From Paenibacillus tyrphae (GTDB taxonomy: Bacteria; Bacillota; Bacilli; Paenibacillales; NBRC-103111): DNA of 64,000 nt. Under the pieces are notes generated by a model, which was not told where the DNA came from, ran no database searches, and was given only the letters and a program-made list of their open reading frames with translations. Numbering within the stretch: the first letter of the stretch is position 1; the number at the start of each line of letters is the position of its first letter. Both the position numbers and the translations under genes were made by a program. Shown here piece by piece: positions 27,452 through 36,411 of the stretch. The stretch covers positions 1 to 64,000 of the forward strand of contig NZ_JNVM01000020.1 of NCBI RefSeq assembly GCF_000722545.1. Reading direction: 5' to 3'.

Positions 27452-28492
27452 TTATCCTTCCCGAATCGCCCGCTTCCGCCGCCGCAGCAAATAAGCGAAG
27501 AAGGGTGCTCCCATAAAAGCCGTGACGACGCCGAGCGGAATTTCCGTCGGACTAAGCAGCGTCCGAGCAAGCGTATCCGCCCAAACGACATAGATGGCGC
27601 CTCCGATGAGCGACAGCGGCAGCAGAAGACGGTAGTCCGGACCGACCAGCAAACGCAGCAGATGCGGCACGAGCAGGCCGACAAAAGCAATGACGCCGGA
27701 CACCGATACCGCAGCCGCCGTAATCAAAGTAGAGGCGATCAAGACGACGAGCTTCGTCCGTTCCACGTGAACGCCCAAATGGGCTGCCTGCCGCTCGCCG
27801 AGAGCAAACAGATTCATGGCCCTTCCGAATCCAAGCAATATCGCCGCTCCGACGGCCAGATAAGGAAGCAGTATAAGCGAATAAGACCATCCCCGAAGCG
27901 CCAGGCTGCCCATCATCCAAAATACGATTTCGTTGATGACCTGCTTGGACATCGAGACCATCAGCGAAACGAACGAACCGAGAAACGCCTGCATCACGAC
28001 GCCGGACAAAATGACCGTTTCCATCCGCAGCTTGCCTTCCGTCCGGGCCAACAGCAGCACCGCGCCCAGCGTAAGCGCCCCGGTCGCGAACGCGACAACC
28101 GGCACGCTCCATTCCCCGAGCAGCGAAAACTGCAGCCCGAACAAAATCAGGAAGGAGGCTCCGACGGATGCACCCGACGAGACGCCGAGCGTATACGGAT
28201 CGGCAAGCGGATTGCGCAGCACGCCTTGAAATGCCGCGCCAGCCAGCCCGAGCGCCGCCCCGACCAGCAGTCCGAGCGCCACCCTGGGCAGCCGCACCTT
28301 CCATATAATTTGCTCCGACGCCACGCTCCAAGTCTCGGGGATGCGCTCGCCGAGCCATGGAAGCTGGTGCAGGAGAATCCCCCATACGTGCCCGAACGGC
28401 ACGCGAACCGAACCGACGGACAAGGCAGCCGTCGCGGACAGCAGAAGCAGGACAATAGCGCCTCCGCCCCATATCCACAGCTTGCGCTTCAT
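27452..28492 (-). CDS. btuC: Cobalamin/corrinoid ABC importer permease (FecCD family)
   Basis: 346 residues with about ten membrane segments and FecCD/BtuC landmarks: RLPRVALGLLVGAALGLAGAAFQG, RNPLADPYTLGVSSGASVGA, and VSGVIAFVGLLVPHLLRLLVG. Its ATG directly follows the stop of the binding-protein gene with no gap, so the two are translated together. Confidence 0.94.
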   Translation of the reverse strand: MKRKLWIWGGGAIVLLLLSATAALSVGSVRVPFGHVWGILLHQLPWLGERIPETWSVASEQIIWKVRLPRVALGLLVGAALGLAGAAFQGVLRNPLADPYTLGVSSGASVGASFLILFGLQFSLLGEWSVPVVAFATGALTLGAVLLLARTEGKLRMETVILSGVVMQAFLGSFVSLMVSMSKQVINEIVFWMMGSLALRGWSYSLILLPYLAVGAAILLGFGRAMNLFALGERQAAHLGVHVERTKLVVLIASTLITAAAVSVSGVIAFVGLLVPHLLRLLVGPDYRLLLPLSLIGGAIYVVWADTLARTLLSPTEIPLGVVTAFMGAPFFAYLLRRRKRAIREG

Positions 28493-29518
28493 TTATTTCA
28501 CCAGATCCGGATAAATCCCTTTGGCGATCTCGACGAGCCCGGCCGTAATGCGCGGCCCCGGACGGCTGATCAAATCTTTGTCGACACCGACCAGCTTGCC
28601 GGACCGGACCGCTTCGATTTTGTCCCAGCCGCTGCGTTCGCGGATCAGTTGGTCCATCGGCTTTTTCGACTTGTCGTCAATAATTCCATTGGGGTAGATG
28701 ATCACCTGCGGATTATCCGCGATGACTTTCTCTTCGCTGATTTGGACATAACCTTTCTCGCTGCCAGCTACGTTGATCCCGCCGGACAGCGTGATCAATT
28801 CGTCGATAAATTCGCCTTTGCCGACCGTCCAGCCCGGGGAAAACTCGATGAACACCTTTTTCTTCTGCTCCGGCTTCAACTCCTTCACGGCATCCGCGAC
28901 CTTCTGACGGTCGGCTTTCATCGAATCGACGAGCTTTTGCGCCTGCTCTTGACGGTCGAAGATTTGCCCCATCATCAGAAGGTTGTTCATCACGTCGTCC
29001 AACGTTTTCGGCTCGACCTTGAACATGTTAATTTTCAGCTCGCGAAGCTTGTCGACCACCTGCGTCTTCATCGATACCCCGGTCATGACCAGATCCGCAT
29101 TAGCCCCGATCAGCGCTTCTTCATTCGGCTTGACGATGCTGCCCATCTTCGGCTTCGATTTCGCCTCCGCAGGGTAATCGCAGAAGTCCGATACGCCGAC
29201 CACCTTATCTCCGAGACCCAGAGCGAAGAGCGCTTCCGTTTCGCTCGGCGAGGTGGACGCGATTCGCTCCGGCGCCTTCTCAAACACGAACTCCTTGCCC
29301 GTAGCATCCTTCACCTTCAAAGGATACGACGTTCGCTTGGCGGACGCCGCCGCTCCATCCTGCTTCGTGCCGTCGGCCTTCGGCGGATTGGCAAGCTCTC
29401 CCTGCCCCGGTGTCTTCACCGCGCTTCCGCAGCCGGCCAGCGATGCGGCCAGCGCCAAGCTCAAGATCGCAGCTAACCATGTTTTACGCAAACTCTTGGT
29501 GGTAAGTTTAGCTTTCAT
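28493..29518 (-). CDS. btuF: Cobalamin/corrinoid ABC importer substrate-binding lipoprotein
   Basis: 341 residues. Lipoprotein signal with lipobox LAGC at about residue 30, a short linker, then a class III (BtuF/FhuD) binding domain beginning VKDATGKEFVFEKAPERI, with ETEALFALGLGDKVVGVSDFCDYP. ATG with AGAGGAG. First gene after the B12 riboswitch; corrinoid specificity is inferred from that control. Confidence 0.94.
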   Translation of the reverse strand: MKAKLTTKSLRKTWLAAILSLALAASLAGCGSAVKTPGQGELANPPKADGTKQDGAAASAKRTSYPLKVKDATGKEFVFEKAPERIASTSPSETEALFALGLGDKVVGVSDFCDYPAEAKSKPKMGSIVKPNEEALIGANADLVMTGVSMKTQVVDKLRELKINMFKVEPKTLDDVMNNLLMMGQIFDRQEQAQKLVDSMKADRQKVADAVKELKPEQKKKVFIEFSPGWTVGKGEFIDELITLSGGINVAGSEKGYVQISEEKVIADNPQVIIYPNGIIDDKSKKPMDQLIRERSGWDKIEAVRSGKLVGVDKDLISRPGPRITAGLVEIAKGIYPDLVK

Positions 29519-29564
29519 CTTCTTTATCTCCTCTGGATATATGGTATAGTTTGTTTTCGCCTAA

Positions 29565-29612
29565 AACGAAAAAGGCCCCTCACCCCGGGAGCATCTCCGG
29601 GGCGAAGAGCAC
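29565..29612 (-). terminator. Terminator of the B12 riboswitch leader
   Basis: On the minus strand GCCCC ... GGGGC with an alternative CCCCGG/CCGGGG hairpin, then CTTTTTCGTTTT, just before btuF. Overlapping hairpins fit an on/off switch. Confidence 0.7.
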
Positions 29613-29699
29613 AAACGGGCCGCCGGCCGCGATCCGCCTGTCCAAAGACGGCGCACCGCCGGCCGGCTGCCCGATTCCGCTCCTTTTCCTCGAAGGACG

Positions 29700-29890
29700 C
29701 TTCGCTTGCCGTTCGGGCAGGTTTCCTGGCTTACAGGCTTCCTTCCGGAGCCCTCCCGCCTTCCCGCTTTACATCAAGCAGTGGCTTACCGGAGAGCATT
29801 CGCCTGTTCACAGTGGCGGGACCGCGCCGGATTCGCACCGGCTTCCCTTTTAACTTGCAAGCTTCCATCCGCCGCAAGCACCCGAACCGC
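29700..29890 (-). ncRNA. Cobalamin riboswitch upstream of btuF
   Basis: Read on the minus strand, it shows the conserved elements in order: GGTGC, TTAAAAGGGAA, GCCGGTGCGAATCCGGC, GGTCCCGCCACTGT, AAGCCACTGC, and the B12 box AAGCCAGGAAACCTGCC (29716-29732). It should shut off the whole operon when adenosylcobalamin is plentiful. Confidence 0.96.
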
Positions 29891-29944
29891 TATTCGATTA
29901 TTCGTCCGCCGTCGGCTCCCGCATAGAGCCAGCCTTACGAACCG

Positions 29945-30463
29945 TTACTTCTGCGCAATGATTTTTAATACTTGCTTTGCTTTCTCCAGGTCCGGAGCAC
30001 TCTGCGGAATGAACGCGAACAAATCCTTACCGTTCAATTGAAGCTCCGTGAACCAAAGGGACTTCTCCATCGGGATGCCGTACAGATGCTTCTCCTTCTT
30101 GTCGCCTACGGGAATTTCCATAACGCCTTCGGGGAAATCCTCCGGCTTCGCCACATCGTCGAGCGACACGTAACCGCCCTGCTGCGCCATGCCCTTGAAC
30201 TGCTCCGCCGGTATAATCAACACCCCATGCCCTCCGGCGGCGATTTCAACCATCATCTTCTCAAGCGAAAACAACGGCGACGTCACGACTTGCACGGTAG
30301 GCGTCTGTCCGATTTTGCTCTGCAACGACGCTTGAAGCTTTTCCCCGATTTCCGTCGGAATGCCGCTCTTCCCCATTAAAAACACCGTCACGTCCGCCTT
30401 CGGTCCTCCGCAGCCCGCAAGCACGAAGATCAGCAGCAGACCGAGAAGCCATCTTCTTCTCAT
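29945..30463 (-). CDS. Lipoprotein of unknown function
   Basis: 172 residues from the ATG at 30463, chosen because it begins a clean lipoprotein signal (MRRRWLLGLLLIFVLAGCGG, cysteine at ~18). The body (VTVFLMGKSGIPTEIGEKLQ ... HGVLIIPAEQFKGMA) is not recognised. It resembles small periplasm-side lipoproteins of bacilli. Lies just upstream of the B12 riboswitch on the same strand, probably a separate unit. Confidence 0.8.
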   Translation of the reverse strand: MRRRWLLGLLLIFVLAGCGGPKADVTVFLMGKSGIPTEIGEKLQASLQSKIGQTPTVQVVTSPLFSLEKMMVEIAAGGHGVLIIPAEQFKGMAQQGGYVSLDDVAKPEDFPEGVMEIPVGDKKEKHLYGIPMEKSLWFTELQLNGKDLFAFIPQSAPDLEKAKQVLKIIAQK

Positions 30464-30575
30464 CGTCCCTTTGTCTCCCCCTCTATCCGTGCCGCCGGAA
30501 GCCCGTCTCCGCGGCTCTCTATCCTTGTATCTTACCATGACGGGGCTGCGCTTTCAAAACTTTTTCGACAAAGCA

Positions 30576-30605
30576 AAAAGGGACCGCTCAACGACGGTCC
30601 CCTTT
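30576..30605 (-). terminator. Terminator overlapping the end of the spo0E-like gene
   Basis: GGGACCG / CGGTCCC stem followed by TTTTT on the minus strand. The 5' arm lies in the last codons of the gene. Confidence 0.85.
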
Positions 30606-30857
30606 AGGGCGATTCATATATTCATTGATTTTAATATCCAGCTGCATGCTGATTTCGACAACTTCCGGGGATGTGAGGCTGTTCCCGTTCTGTACAAGCT
30701 GTTCCAGCTGACGCCGGAGCTTGTAGATGTCATCTTCCAACGAAACGGCGGCTGAGGCCTGTTTTCTTTTCCCAAAAGTCCACTTGGCCTTGTGCTCGCT
30801 GTCGCGAATCCAGCCGACGTTCAAATATTGCCGAAGCTGATATTCCGGAAAAGCCAT
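30588..30857 (-). CDS. Spo0E-family aspartyl-phosphate phosphatase
   Basis: 89 residues. The C-terminal part matches the Spo0E motif (SPEVVEISMQLDIKINEYMNR: Ser, LD and EY positions), with a predicted first helix LEDDIYKLRRQLEQLVQ. Family members dephosphorylate Spo0A~P and delay sporulation. The N-terminal ~35 residues (EYQLRQYLNVGWIRD) are an extra segment. Its promoter region carries an inverted repeat (30909-30948). Confidence 0.85.
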   Translation of the reverse strand: MAFPEYQLRQYLNVGWIRDSEHKAKWTFGKRKQASAAVSLEDDIYKLRRQLEQLVQNGNSLTSPEVVEISMQLDIKINEYMNRPKGDRR

Positions 30858-30908
30858 CCCTCATCCCTCCCACCGGGTCGTCGTCATCAGACCTAAGCTG
30901 ACAAGTTT

Positions 30909-30948
30909 TTATAGGTAAGTCATAGATTTAAACCTTTTATACCTATAA
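30909..30948. promoter_or_regulatory. Inverted repeat in the spo0E-like gene's upstream region
   Basis: Perfect 9-base arms TTATAGGTA and TACCTATAA separated by 22 bases, 52 bases upstream of the ATG. Candidate operator; the left arm overlaps a TATAAA -10-like sequence on the minus strand. Confidence 0.4.
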
Positions 30949-30993
30949 GATACCAGTTTTTGGGGGATTTGAAAATGATTTATTTTGACGAAA

Positions 30994-32187
30994 TTACAAC
31001 TTTTTTATGAAATTTCCAATCCTGTCGATTGCTTCTGTCAATTGATTGACCGATGTCGCATACGAGCAGCGGATAAAGCCCTCGCCGCCAAGACCGAACA
31101 CTTGCCCGGGCACCGCCGCGACCTTGGCCTCGAACAGCAGCCGCTGCGCGAATTCCTCCGAAGTAAGTCCCGTGGACTGGATGGAAGGGAAAGCGTAGAA
31201 CGCGCCCTGAGGCTCATGGCACGGCAGGCCGATCTCTCGGAAGCCATGGACGACCAAACGTCTCCGCTGGTTGTAGGATTCGACCATCTTATCCTTCTCC
31301 TCCATCCCGTTCGTGAGCGCTTCGAGCGCAGCCACTTGCGCCATGGACGGAGCGCACATGACCGTATACTGATGGATTTTCAGCATCGCCGAAATGAGAT
31401 CCTGATGCCCGCAAGCATACCCCATCCGCCATCCAGTCATGGCGAACGCTTTGGAGAAGCCGCTCACGAGAATCGTGCGGTCTCGCATACCCGGCATCGA
31501 CGCGAAGCTGACATGCTTTTGCTCGTAGGTGAGCTCGGCATAGATTTCGTCGGAAATGACGATCAGGTCGTTCTCTTCAACAATTTTCGCAATCGGCAGC
31601 CAGTCCTCGTACGTCATGATGCCGCCGGTCGGGTTGCTCGGGTAACACAAAATGAGCACCTTCGAGCGGGGCGTAATGACCGCTTTCAGCGCTTCCGGCT
31701 TCAGCTTGAACTGGTCCTTGGCGAACGTTTCGATCCCGACAGGAATGCCGCCGCCAATCCGCGCGATCGGACTGTAGGAAATGTAAGTCGGTTCCGGAAT
31801 GAGAATTTCGTCTCCCGGGGCGATCAAAGCCCGCAGCGCAAGATCGATGGCCTCGCTGCCTCCGACCGTCACCATCACTTCGTCAGACGGCTCGTAGAGC
31901 AGTTGGAACGATTCGTACAAGTACTCCGCGATCGCCTCGCGCAGCTCGAGCAGGCCGGCGTTGGGCGTATATTTCGTATTGCCGCGCTCTAAGGAGTAAA
32001 CGCACGATTCCCGGACATGCCAAGGCGTGTGAAAATCAGGCTCCCCGACGCCAAGAGAAATAATATCCTTGCTCCCGCTTACCAAGTCAAAAAACTTGCG
32101 AATCCCCGAAGGCGGAATTTCCTGCACGAGCGGCGCTAAATATCCGCGCATTGACTTGACCTGCTGTACCTGTTTTGACTCAATCAT
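30994..32187 (-). CDS. Class I aminotransferase, AlaT-like
   Basis: 397 residues. PLP fold type I: SLGVGEPDFHTPWHV, NTKYTPNAGLLELREA, CYPSNPTGG, DEIYAELTYE, PLP lysine in SGFSKAFAMTGWRMGYACG. The neighbouring Lrp-type regulator (17 bases upstream) matches the alaR-alaT arrangement of Bacillus subtilis, so alanine transamination is the best guess. AAAGGA lies upstream of the ATG. Confidence 0.9.
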   Translation of the reverse strand: MIESKQVQQVKSMRGYLAPLVQEIPPSGIRKFFDLVSGSKDIISLGVGEPDFHTPWHVRESCVYSLERGNTKYTPNAGLLELREAIAEYLYESFQLLYEPSDEVMVTVGGSEAIDLALRALIAPGDEILIPEPTYISYSPIARIGGGIPVGIETFAKDQFKLKPEALKAVITPRSKVLILCYPSNPTGGIMTYEDWLPIAKIVEENDLIVISDEIYAELTYEQKHVSFASMPGMRDRTILVSGFSKAFAMTGWRMGYACGHQDLISAMLKIHQYTVMCAPSMAQVAALEALTNGMEEKDKMVESYNQRRRLVVHGFREIGLPCHEPQGAFYAFPSIQSTGLTSEEFAQRLLFEAKVAAVPGQVFGLGGEGFIRCSYATSVNQLTEAIDRIGNFIKKL

Positions 32188-32203
32188 TGCTTTTCAGCGT
32201 CCT

Positions 32204-32695
32204 TTACGGCGAGATTAAAAGACGGCGGTCATCCTCATGATCTTCAAAGACGATTCCGTCTTGTTTATATTTTTTAAGAATGAAATGCGTTTTGGTCGAA
32301 AGCACCCGGTCGATCGGAGACAGCTTGTTGGAGACGAACGACGCCACTTCCTTCAGCGTCTTCCCTTCGATTTCCACCAGCAGATCGTAGGCCCCCGACA
32401 TCAAATAAACCGATTTGACTTCCGGATATAAGTAAATGCGCTCGGCGATCGCATCGAAGCCCCGTCCTCGCTCCGGCGTAATCTGCACTTCGATCAAGGC
32501 GGTGACCTTCTCGTTGTCCACCTTCGCCCAGTTGACGACCGTCGCATATTTGACGATAACGTTCGCTTCCTCCAGCTCGCGGATGGCTTCCGCCACTTCG
32601 GCTTCGGATGCCCCCAGCATAGTCGCAATCAGAGCCGGCGTACGTCTCGCGTCTTCCTTCAGCAGCTCGATGATTTTCATTTTGAATTGTTCCAA
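32204..32695 (-). CDS. Lrp/AsnC-family transcription regulator, AlaR-like
   Basis: 163 residues. N-terminal helix-turn-helix (RRTPALIATMLGASEAEVAEAIRELEE) and C-terminal RAM amino acid-sensing domain (TALIEVQITPERG ... VYLMSGAYDLLVEIEG). A TTG start at 32695 is chosen: AGGAGG (32705-32710) is 9 bases away. Probably activates the adjoining aminotransferase gene. Confidence 0.9.
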   Translation of the reverse strand: MEQFKMKIIELLKEDARRTPALIATMLGASEAEVAEAIRELEEANVIVKYATVVNWAKVDNEKVTALIEVQITPERGRGFDAIAERIYLYPEVKSVYLMSGAYDLLVEIEGKTLKEVASFVSNKLSPIDRVLSTKTHFILKKYKQDGIVFEDHEDDRRLLISP

Positions 32696-32907
32696 TGACA
32701 ACGCCCTCCTACTAGTTATACGAAGCAAACGGCCTCACCCGGCGAATCCACCGTGAGCCGGGAAGCCTGCGGGGTCGCAGCCTCGCAACGAGTGCCGGAA
32801 CCGATGGCTTATTACTCCATATTACACCTGTCAGCCACGCTTTGGCAAAGTAAAATTATATGGCTCGCCTTTCGGTGACCACGGGAACACTCTTCTCATG
32901 CATAGCA

Positions 32908-32934
32908 AAAAACCTCCGAACGCTCGGAGGTTGA
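32908..32934 (-). terminator. Terminator after the small GNAT-like gene
   Basis: Perfect AACCTCCGA / TCGGAGGTT stem with 4-base loop, then TTTT on the minus strand, about 25 bases after the stop at 32958. Confidence 0.88.
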
Positions 32935-32957
32935 TAACAGCTTATGACAAGCCCATA

Positions 32958-33260
32958 TCAGCAATGGCAATGACTCGGTACCGGGGAAACGGCCAGCAGT
33001 TTGCGCATGTAGGCTTCGATTTCCCGCCGTTCATAGCCGGGCCTGATTTTGCATTCGAACGCTTGCTGTCCGATGTCGTCGCTTACCAGCCGCCCGAGGC
33101 CGACCAGCACGCCTTGATCGTAGGCCGCGATGACAGGTCCCCCGTCGCATAAAGCCTCGTAAGCCAGCGGCCGGCGCTCGCCGGTCCGTTCGGACACGGA
33201 GTCGATCAACTGCTGAAACTGCGCTTCGCCCGGAAGCTCGTTATGCAGCGCGATTTTCAT
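32958..33260 (-). CDS. Short GNAT-like protein with eroded CoA-binding motif
   Basis: 100 residues from the ATG at 33260 (AAGG/GAGAGGG upstream). The middle (VIAAYDQGVLVGLGRLVSDD) is typical of GNAT acetyltransferases. Where the family has V-x-P-x-YQ-x-x-G-x-G, this protein has IRPGYERREIEAYMRKLLA, without the glycines that hold acetyl-CoA. It ends SHCHC. A terminator follows at once, so it is not cut by a nearby frameshift. Activity is doubtful. Confidence 0.7.
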   Translation of the reverse strand: MKIALHNELPGEAQFQQLIDSVSERTGERRPLAYEALCDGGPVIAAYDQGVLVGLGRLVSDDIGQQAFECKIRPGYERREIEAYMRKLLAVSPVPSHCHC

Positions 33261-33375
33261 CCTTGGTTCCCTCTCTTCCATACTGCTTTTCAATGTCGAG
33301 ATTGTTCTCTATTGATTATTATACATTTAAATGAATATTTATTCAATACATCCGACGGAGTTTACAAATAAAATA

Positions 33376-33398
33376 GGCCTGCCCTTATCGGACAAGCC
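33376..33398 (-). terminator. Terminator after cysK
   Basis: GGCTTGTCC / GGGCAGGCC stem (9 pairs including G-U), 5-base loop, then TATTTTATTT on the minus strand. Confidence 0.75.
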
Positions 33399-33413
33399 CG
33401 TCTTCCCTACGGA

Positions 33414-34343
33414 TCAAAAGATTCCCATACTCAAATAGCGCTCCCCGGTATCCGGCGCAATGCACAGCACACGCTTGCCGCGGCCGAGCTTTCGGGCGAT
33501 TTGAAGCCCCGTCCACACCGATGCTCCGGCGGACGGGCCGACCAGAATGCCTTCGAGACGCGCCAGATCCCGCGTCGTTCGCAGCGCATCCTCGTCGGAT
33601 ACTTGGACGATTTCGTCATAGACGCCGGTGTTCAAAATTTTCGGCACGAAGCCGGGGCTCGTGCCGACAAGCTTATGCGGTCCCGGCTCGCCACCCGACA
33701 GAACCGGAGAGCCTTGCGGCTCGACGACGTAAATTTGCACTCCCGGAAGCTTCTCGCGAAGCACTTCGCCCGTACCTGTAATCGTGCCGCCCGTACCGGC
33801 GGTCGCCACAAACGCATCGAGCCGCCCTTCCATCTGCTCGATGATCTCCAGCGCCGTCGTCGTCCGGTGAATGTCCGGATTCGCCTTATTCTCGAACTGC
33901 TGCGGGATGAAGCTGTTCGGAATTTGGGCCTGCAGCTCCACCGCCTTGCGGATCGCTCCGGGCATCCGCTGCTCCGCGGGCGTCAAGACAACCTCCGCTC
34001 CGTACGCTTTCAGCAGGTTGATCCGCTCTTTCGTCATGTTGTCTGGCATGACCAGAATCGCCTTATAGCCCTTGGCCGCGGCGTTCATCGCCAGGCCGAT
34101 CCCGGTATTGCCGCTGGTCGGCTCGATAATCGTCGCGCCCGGGCCGATCAGGCCGTCCTTCTCCGCCTGCGCGATCAGGTTGAACGCCGCGCGGTCCTTG
34201 ACGCTTCCGCTCGGGTTGAAATATTCTAGCTTCACATACAGCTCCGCATCGTTTTCCTCAACGAGCCTGCGGACCCGTACGGCCGGCGTATCGCCGATCA
34301 GCTCCGTAATGCTGTTTACCATTTTTCCGGTAGTACGTCTCAT
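33414..34343 (-). CDS. cysK: Cysteine synthase (O-acetylserine sulfhydrylase)
   Basis: 309 residues from the ATG at 34343, a normal CysK length; the frame is open further upstream but without family sequence. Motifs: ITELIGDTPAVRVRRL, PLP lysine in NPSGSVKDRAA, PTSGNTGIGLA, TAGTGGTITGTG, and VGPSAGASVWTGLQ. Makes cysteine from O-acetylserine and sulfide. Another ATG 7 codons later is possible. Confidence 0.94.
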   Translation of the reverse strand: MRRTTGKMVNSITELIGDTPAVRVRRLVEENDAELYVKLEYFNPSGSVKDRAAFNLIAQAEKDGLIGPGATIIEPTSGNTGIGLAMNAAAKGYKAILVMPDNMTKERINLLKAYGAEVVLTPAEQRMPGAIRKAVELQAQIPNSFIPQQFENKANPDIHRTTTALEIIEQMEGRLDAFVATAGTGGTITGTGEVLREKLPGVQIYVVEPQGSPVLSGGEPGPHKLVGTSPGFVPKILNTGVYDEIVQVSDEDALRTTRDLARLEGILVGPSAGASVWTGLQIARKLGRGKRVLCIAPDTGERYLSMGIF

Positions 34344-34416
34344 GCTGCCTGCCGCTCCCTTCCCTATCCCTCTTATTTTATCGGGAAGGTATGGTTTTAG
34401 CAAGGCTAACGGGAGT

Positions 34417-35727
34417 TCACGCCACCTCCGCTTTGCGCATCCAATACCATACGGCGAGCGGCGAGCTGCCGATGCCAAGCAGCAGCCAGTTCATGGCGGC
34501 AGGCGACTGCGTAAACGAAACGACGGCAATAAACACAGCGGTGCCGAGCAATCTGCCCGTATTCAGCGCCAGCTCCCGCATGACGATATACTCCTCCCGC
34601 TTCTTCACGCTCTCCTCTTCCCGCCCGATGAGATCGAAGACGATGGAGGTCATGGGAATACCGTACAGCGGGTAAAAAACGGCCGCGCCCACCCCGAACA
34701 GCAGCAGCGTGACGAAATTGACTTTCCAAAAAAACGGCAAAATGACAAGCACCAGCATCACCGCGCCGAGCAGCATCGCTTTCCCCCGAAATCGGGGCTT
34801 GAGCAGCTTGCCCGCCACCAAAAAACTAAGCAGCGCTACCGCGGAAGTGACGAGCGAGAAATTGCCCAGCGACATCTCGCTTCCCGTATGAACATACACC
34901 AGCAGCCCGATCATGAAGCCGAATACGCCCTCCCGGACGCCTTGGGCCGCCAGCGCGAGCCCGACCTTGCGCCAAGCCGTATCCTGATATCTTAAGCACC
35001 GCCAAGCGAGAAACCATTCATAGGTCCCTGACATCTTGCGCTTTTTCAGGAAAAAGCTGAAAATAACCCCGACCACAAAAACGATAAGCGACATGGTAAA
35101 AATGAGCCGATAGCCCGTCGCCGCATGCATCCGGACGATCAAATAACCGGAAATCCAAGGGGCGATCATCCCGGCGCCCGATCCGAGCAGGCCCGCCCAT
35201 CCGTTGAACCGATCGCGGTCGTCCGGACCCGTCACCTCGAAGTAGACGACGTTGAACGCAAGCCAGAACAAGCCCGATGACAGGCCCTGTACAGCTCCGA
35301 GCAGCACGAAATAGTCTGCCGCTTTCCCTCCGAACCAAAGCACCAGCAAGTAAAAGACAGCCGCAACCGCAACCCCCGTGCGCAAGCAGTTCATTTTGTT
35401 GTGCTCTTTGACCCATTTGCCCGCAATCCAGAACGTTAGCGCCATCGTCAAATGATGAATGAGCGAAAACCAGCCGATAACCGCAAAATCATGCTTCGCT
35501 TTCCATAGATACACATTGACGAACGTGCCCGACAGGGCGTTGGCCACGGCAAACAAGCCGTTCACCGTCAGCAGAAGCCGGGATTGCCCCGACAACGGGC
35601 CGCCTTTTTTCTTCTTCGGCTTTCCGCCAGCCGGGCCTGCCTGCTCTATGTCCCGCCAACTGTGCTCCCCCGCACGATCCTTGCCTCGCACCCAATCGTG
35701 CGGAAAATGTTTAGCTCCGGAATGCAT
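34417..35727 (-). CDS. Major facilitator superfamily transporter
   Basis: About 436 residues. A charged cytoplasmic N-terminus of ~45 residues (GKPKKKKGG) precedes about 12 membrane segments; loop GKWVKEHNKMNCLRTG is MFS-like. Substrate unknown. ATG at 35727 follows AAGGTGAG; the frame is open to 35784. Confidence 0.87.
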   Translation of the reverse strand: MHSGAKHFPHDWVRGKDRAGEHSWRDIEQAGPAGGKPKKKKGGPLSGQSRLLLTVNGLFAVANALSGTFVNVYLWKAKHDFAVIGWFSLIHHLTMALTFWIAGKWVKEHNKMNCLRTGVAVAAVFYLLVLWFGGKAADYFVLLGAVQGLSSGLFWLAFNVVYFEVTGPDDRDRFNGWAGLLGSGAGMIAPWISGYLIVRMHAATGYRLIFTMSLIVFVVGVIFSFFLKKRKMSGTYEWFLAWRCLRYQDTAWRKVGLALAAQGVREGVFGFMIGLLVYVHTGSEMSLGNFSLVTSAVALLSFLVAGKLLKPRFRGKAMLLGAVMLVLVILPFFWKVNFVTLLLFGVGAAVFYPLYGIPMTSIVFDLIGREEESVKKREEYIVMRELALNTGRLLGTAVFIAVVSFTQSPAAMNWLLLGIGSSPLAVWYWMRKAEVA

Positions 35728-35795
35728 GCTCTCACCTTGTATCCGTAATGTCTTAGTTAAGCTTCCCTGTTCGGCGGAAATCATGAATGAAGGCC

Positions 35796-35846
35796 AAAAA
35801 AAGGAACCCGGAAGCCGGCAAACGCCTGCTCCGAATTCCTTTTTTT
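35796..35846. terminator. Bidirectional-looking terminator after the zinc-ribbon gene
   Basis: Arms AAAAAAAGGAA and TTCCTTTTTTT around a structured GC-rich loop; T-run on the minus strand for the gene ending at 35855. Confidence 0.78.
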
Positions 35847-35854
35847 AGTAGGTC

Positions 35855-36367
35855 TTATTTCTTCGTTCCATGGTCCCGAAGCTGCTCCACCAACGCGAGC
35901 CGGTCCGTTTCCGTCAACTGCCTCTCGACTTTGAAGCAGGACGGGCACAAGTAAACCTGAACGCCGAATGACGCTTGCAGCAGCGGCTTGCCAAGCGCCG
36001 GATGCACGAACGGAACAAAAGCCTCCGAGGCCGGTTCGGTGCCGGCCAACAGCATAAAGCTGTGGCAGGAAGAGCATTCCGGCGCTTCCTCTTGGCTGTC
36101 CAGCAGCTGCTGAACGCCTTCTCCGTAGTCGTCTGCCAGCTGTAGCTCCTTGTCCGACAGCTCCAAGTCGTTATCCAGTTCTTCTTCCTCATCGTCATAT
36201 TGAATGCCCGAATCGGAACTCTCCACCTGCAGATTAATGCTCCGGTAATCGCCCAGCTCGTTGAAGCAGTGCGGACATTCCTCTTCCGGACCGATTTCCG
36301 GGTCCCACACGATCTCCGTATGGCACCACGGGCAAACCTGATTCTCTGATTGCGACAAACGCGTCAT
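35855..36367 (-). CDS. Zinc-ribbon protein of unknown function
   Basis: 170 residues. Two cysteine-pair sets: CPWC and CPHC in the first 35 residues, and CSSC and CPSC at about 96 and 139, each arranged like a zinc ribbon. A highly acidic stretch (DDEEEELDNDLELSD) lies between. It follows a 27-residue membrane peptide, DUF350 and pspA on the same strand, which suggests an envelope-linked role. No catalytic motif is seen. Confidence 0.82.
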   Translation of the reverse strand: MTRLSQSENQVCPWCHTEIVWDPEIGPEEECPHCFNELGDYRSINLQVESSDSGIQYDDEEEELDNDLELSDKELQLADDYGEGVQQLLDSQEEAPECSSCHSFMLLAGTEPASEAFVPFVHPALGKPLLQASFGVQVYLCPSCFKVERQLTETDRLALVEQLRDHGTKK

Positions 36368-36411
36368 CCCCCTTAGCGGCGGCGGGTGAAGGTCTGATTT
36401 ACGCCTTCACG

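Noticed and set aside
27425..29476. 683-residue + strand open frame
   Set aside because: Antisense to btuC and btuF, whose products have clear family motifs; the + strand product has no recognisable domain.
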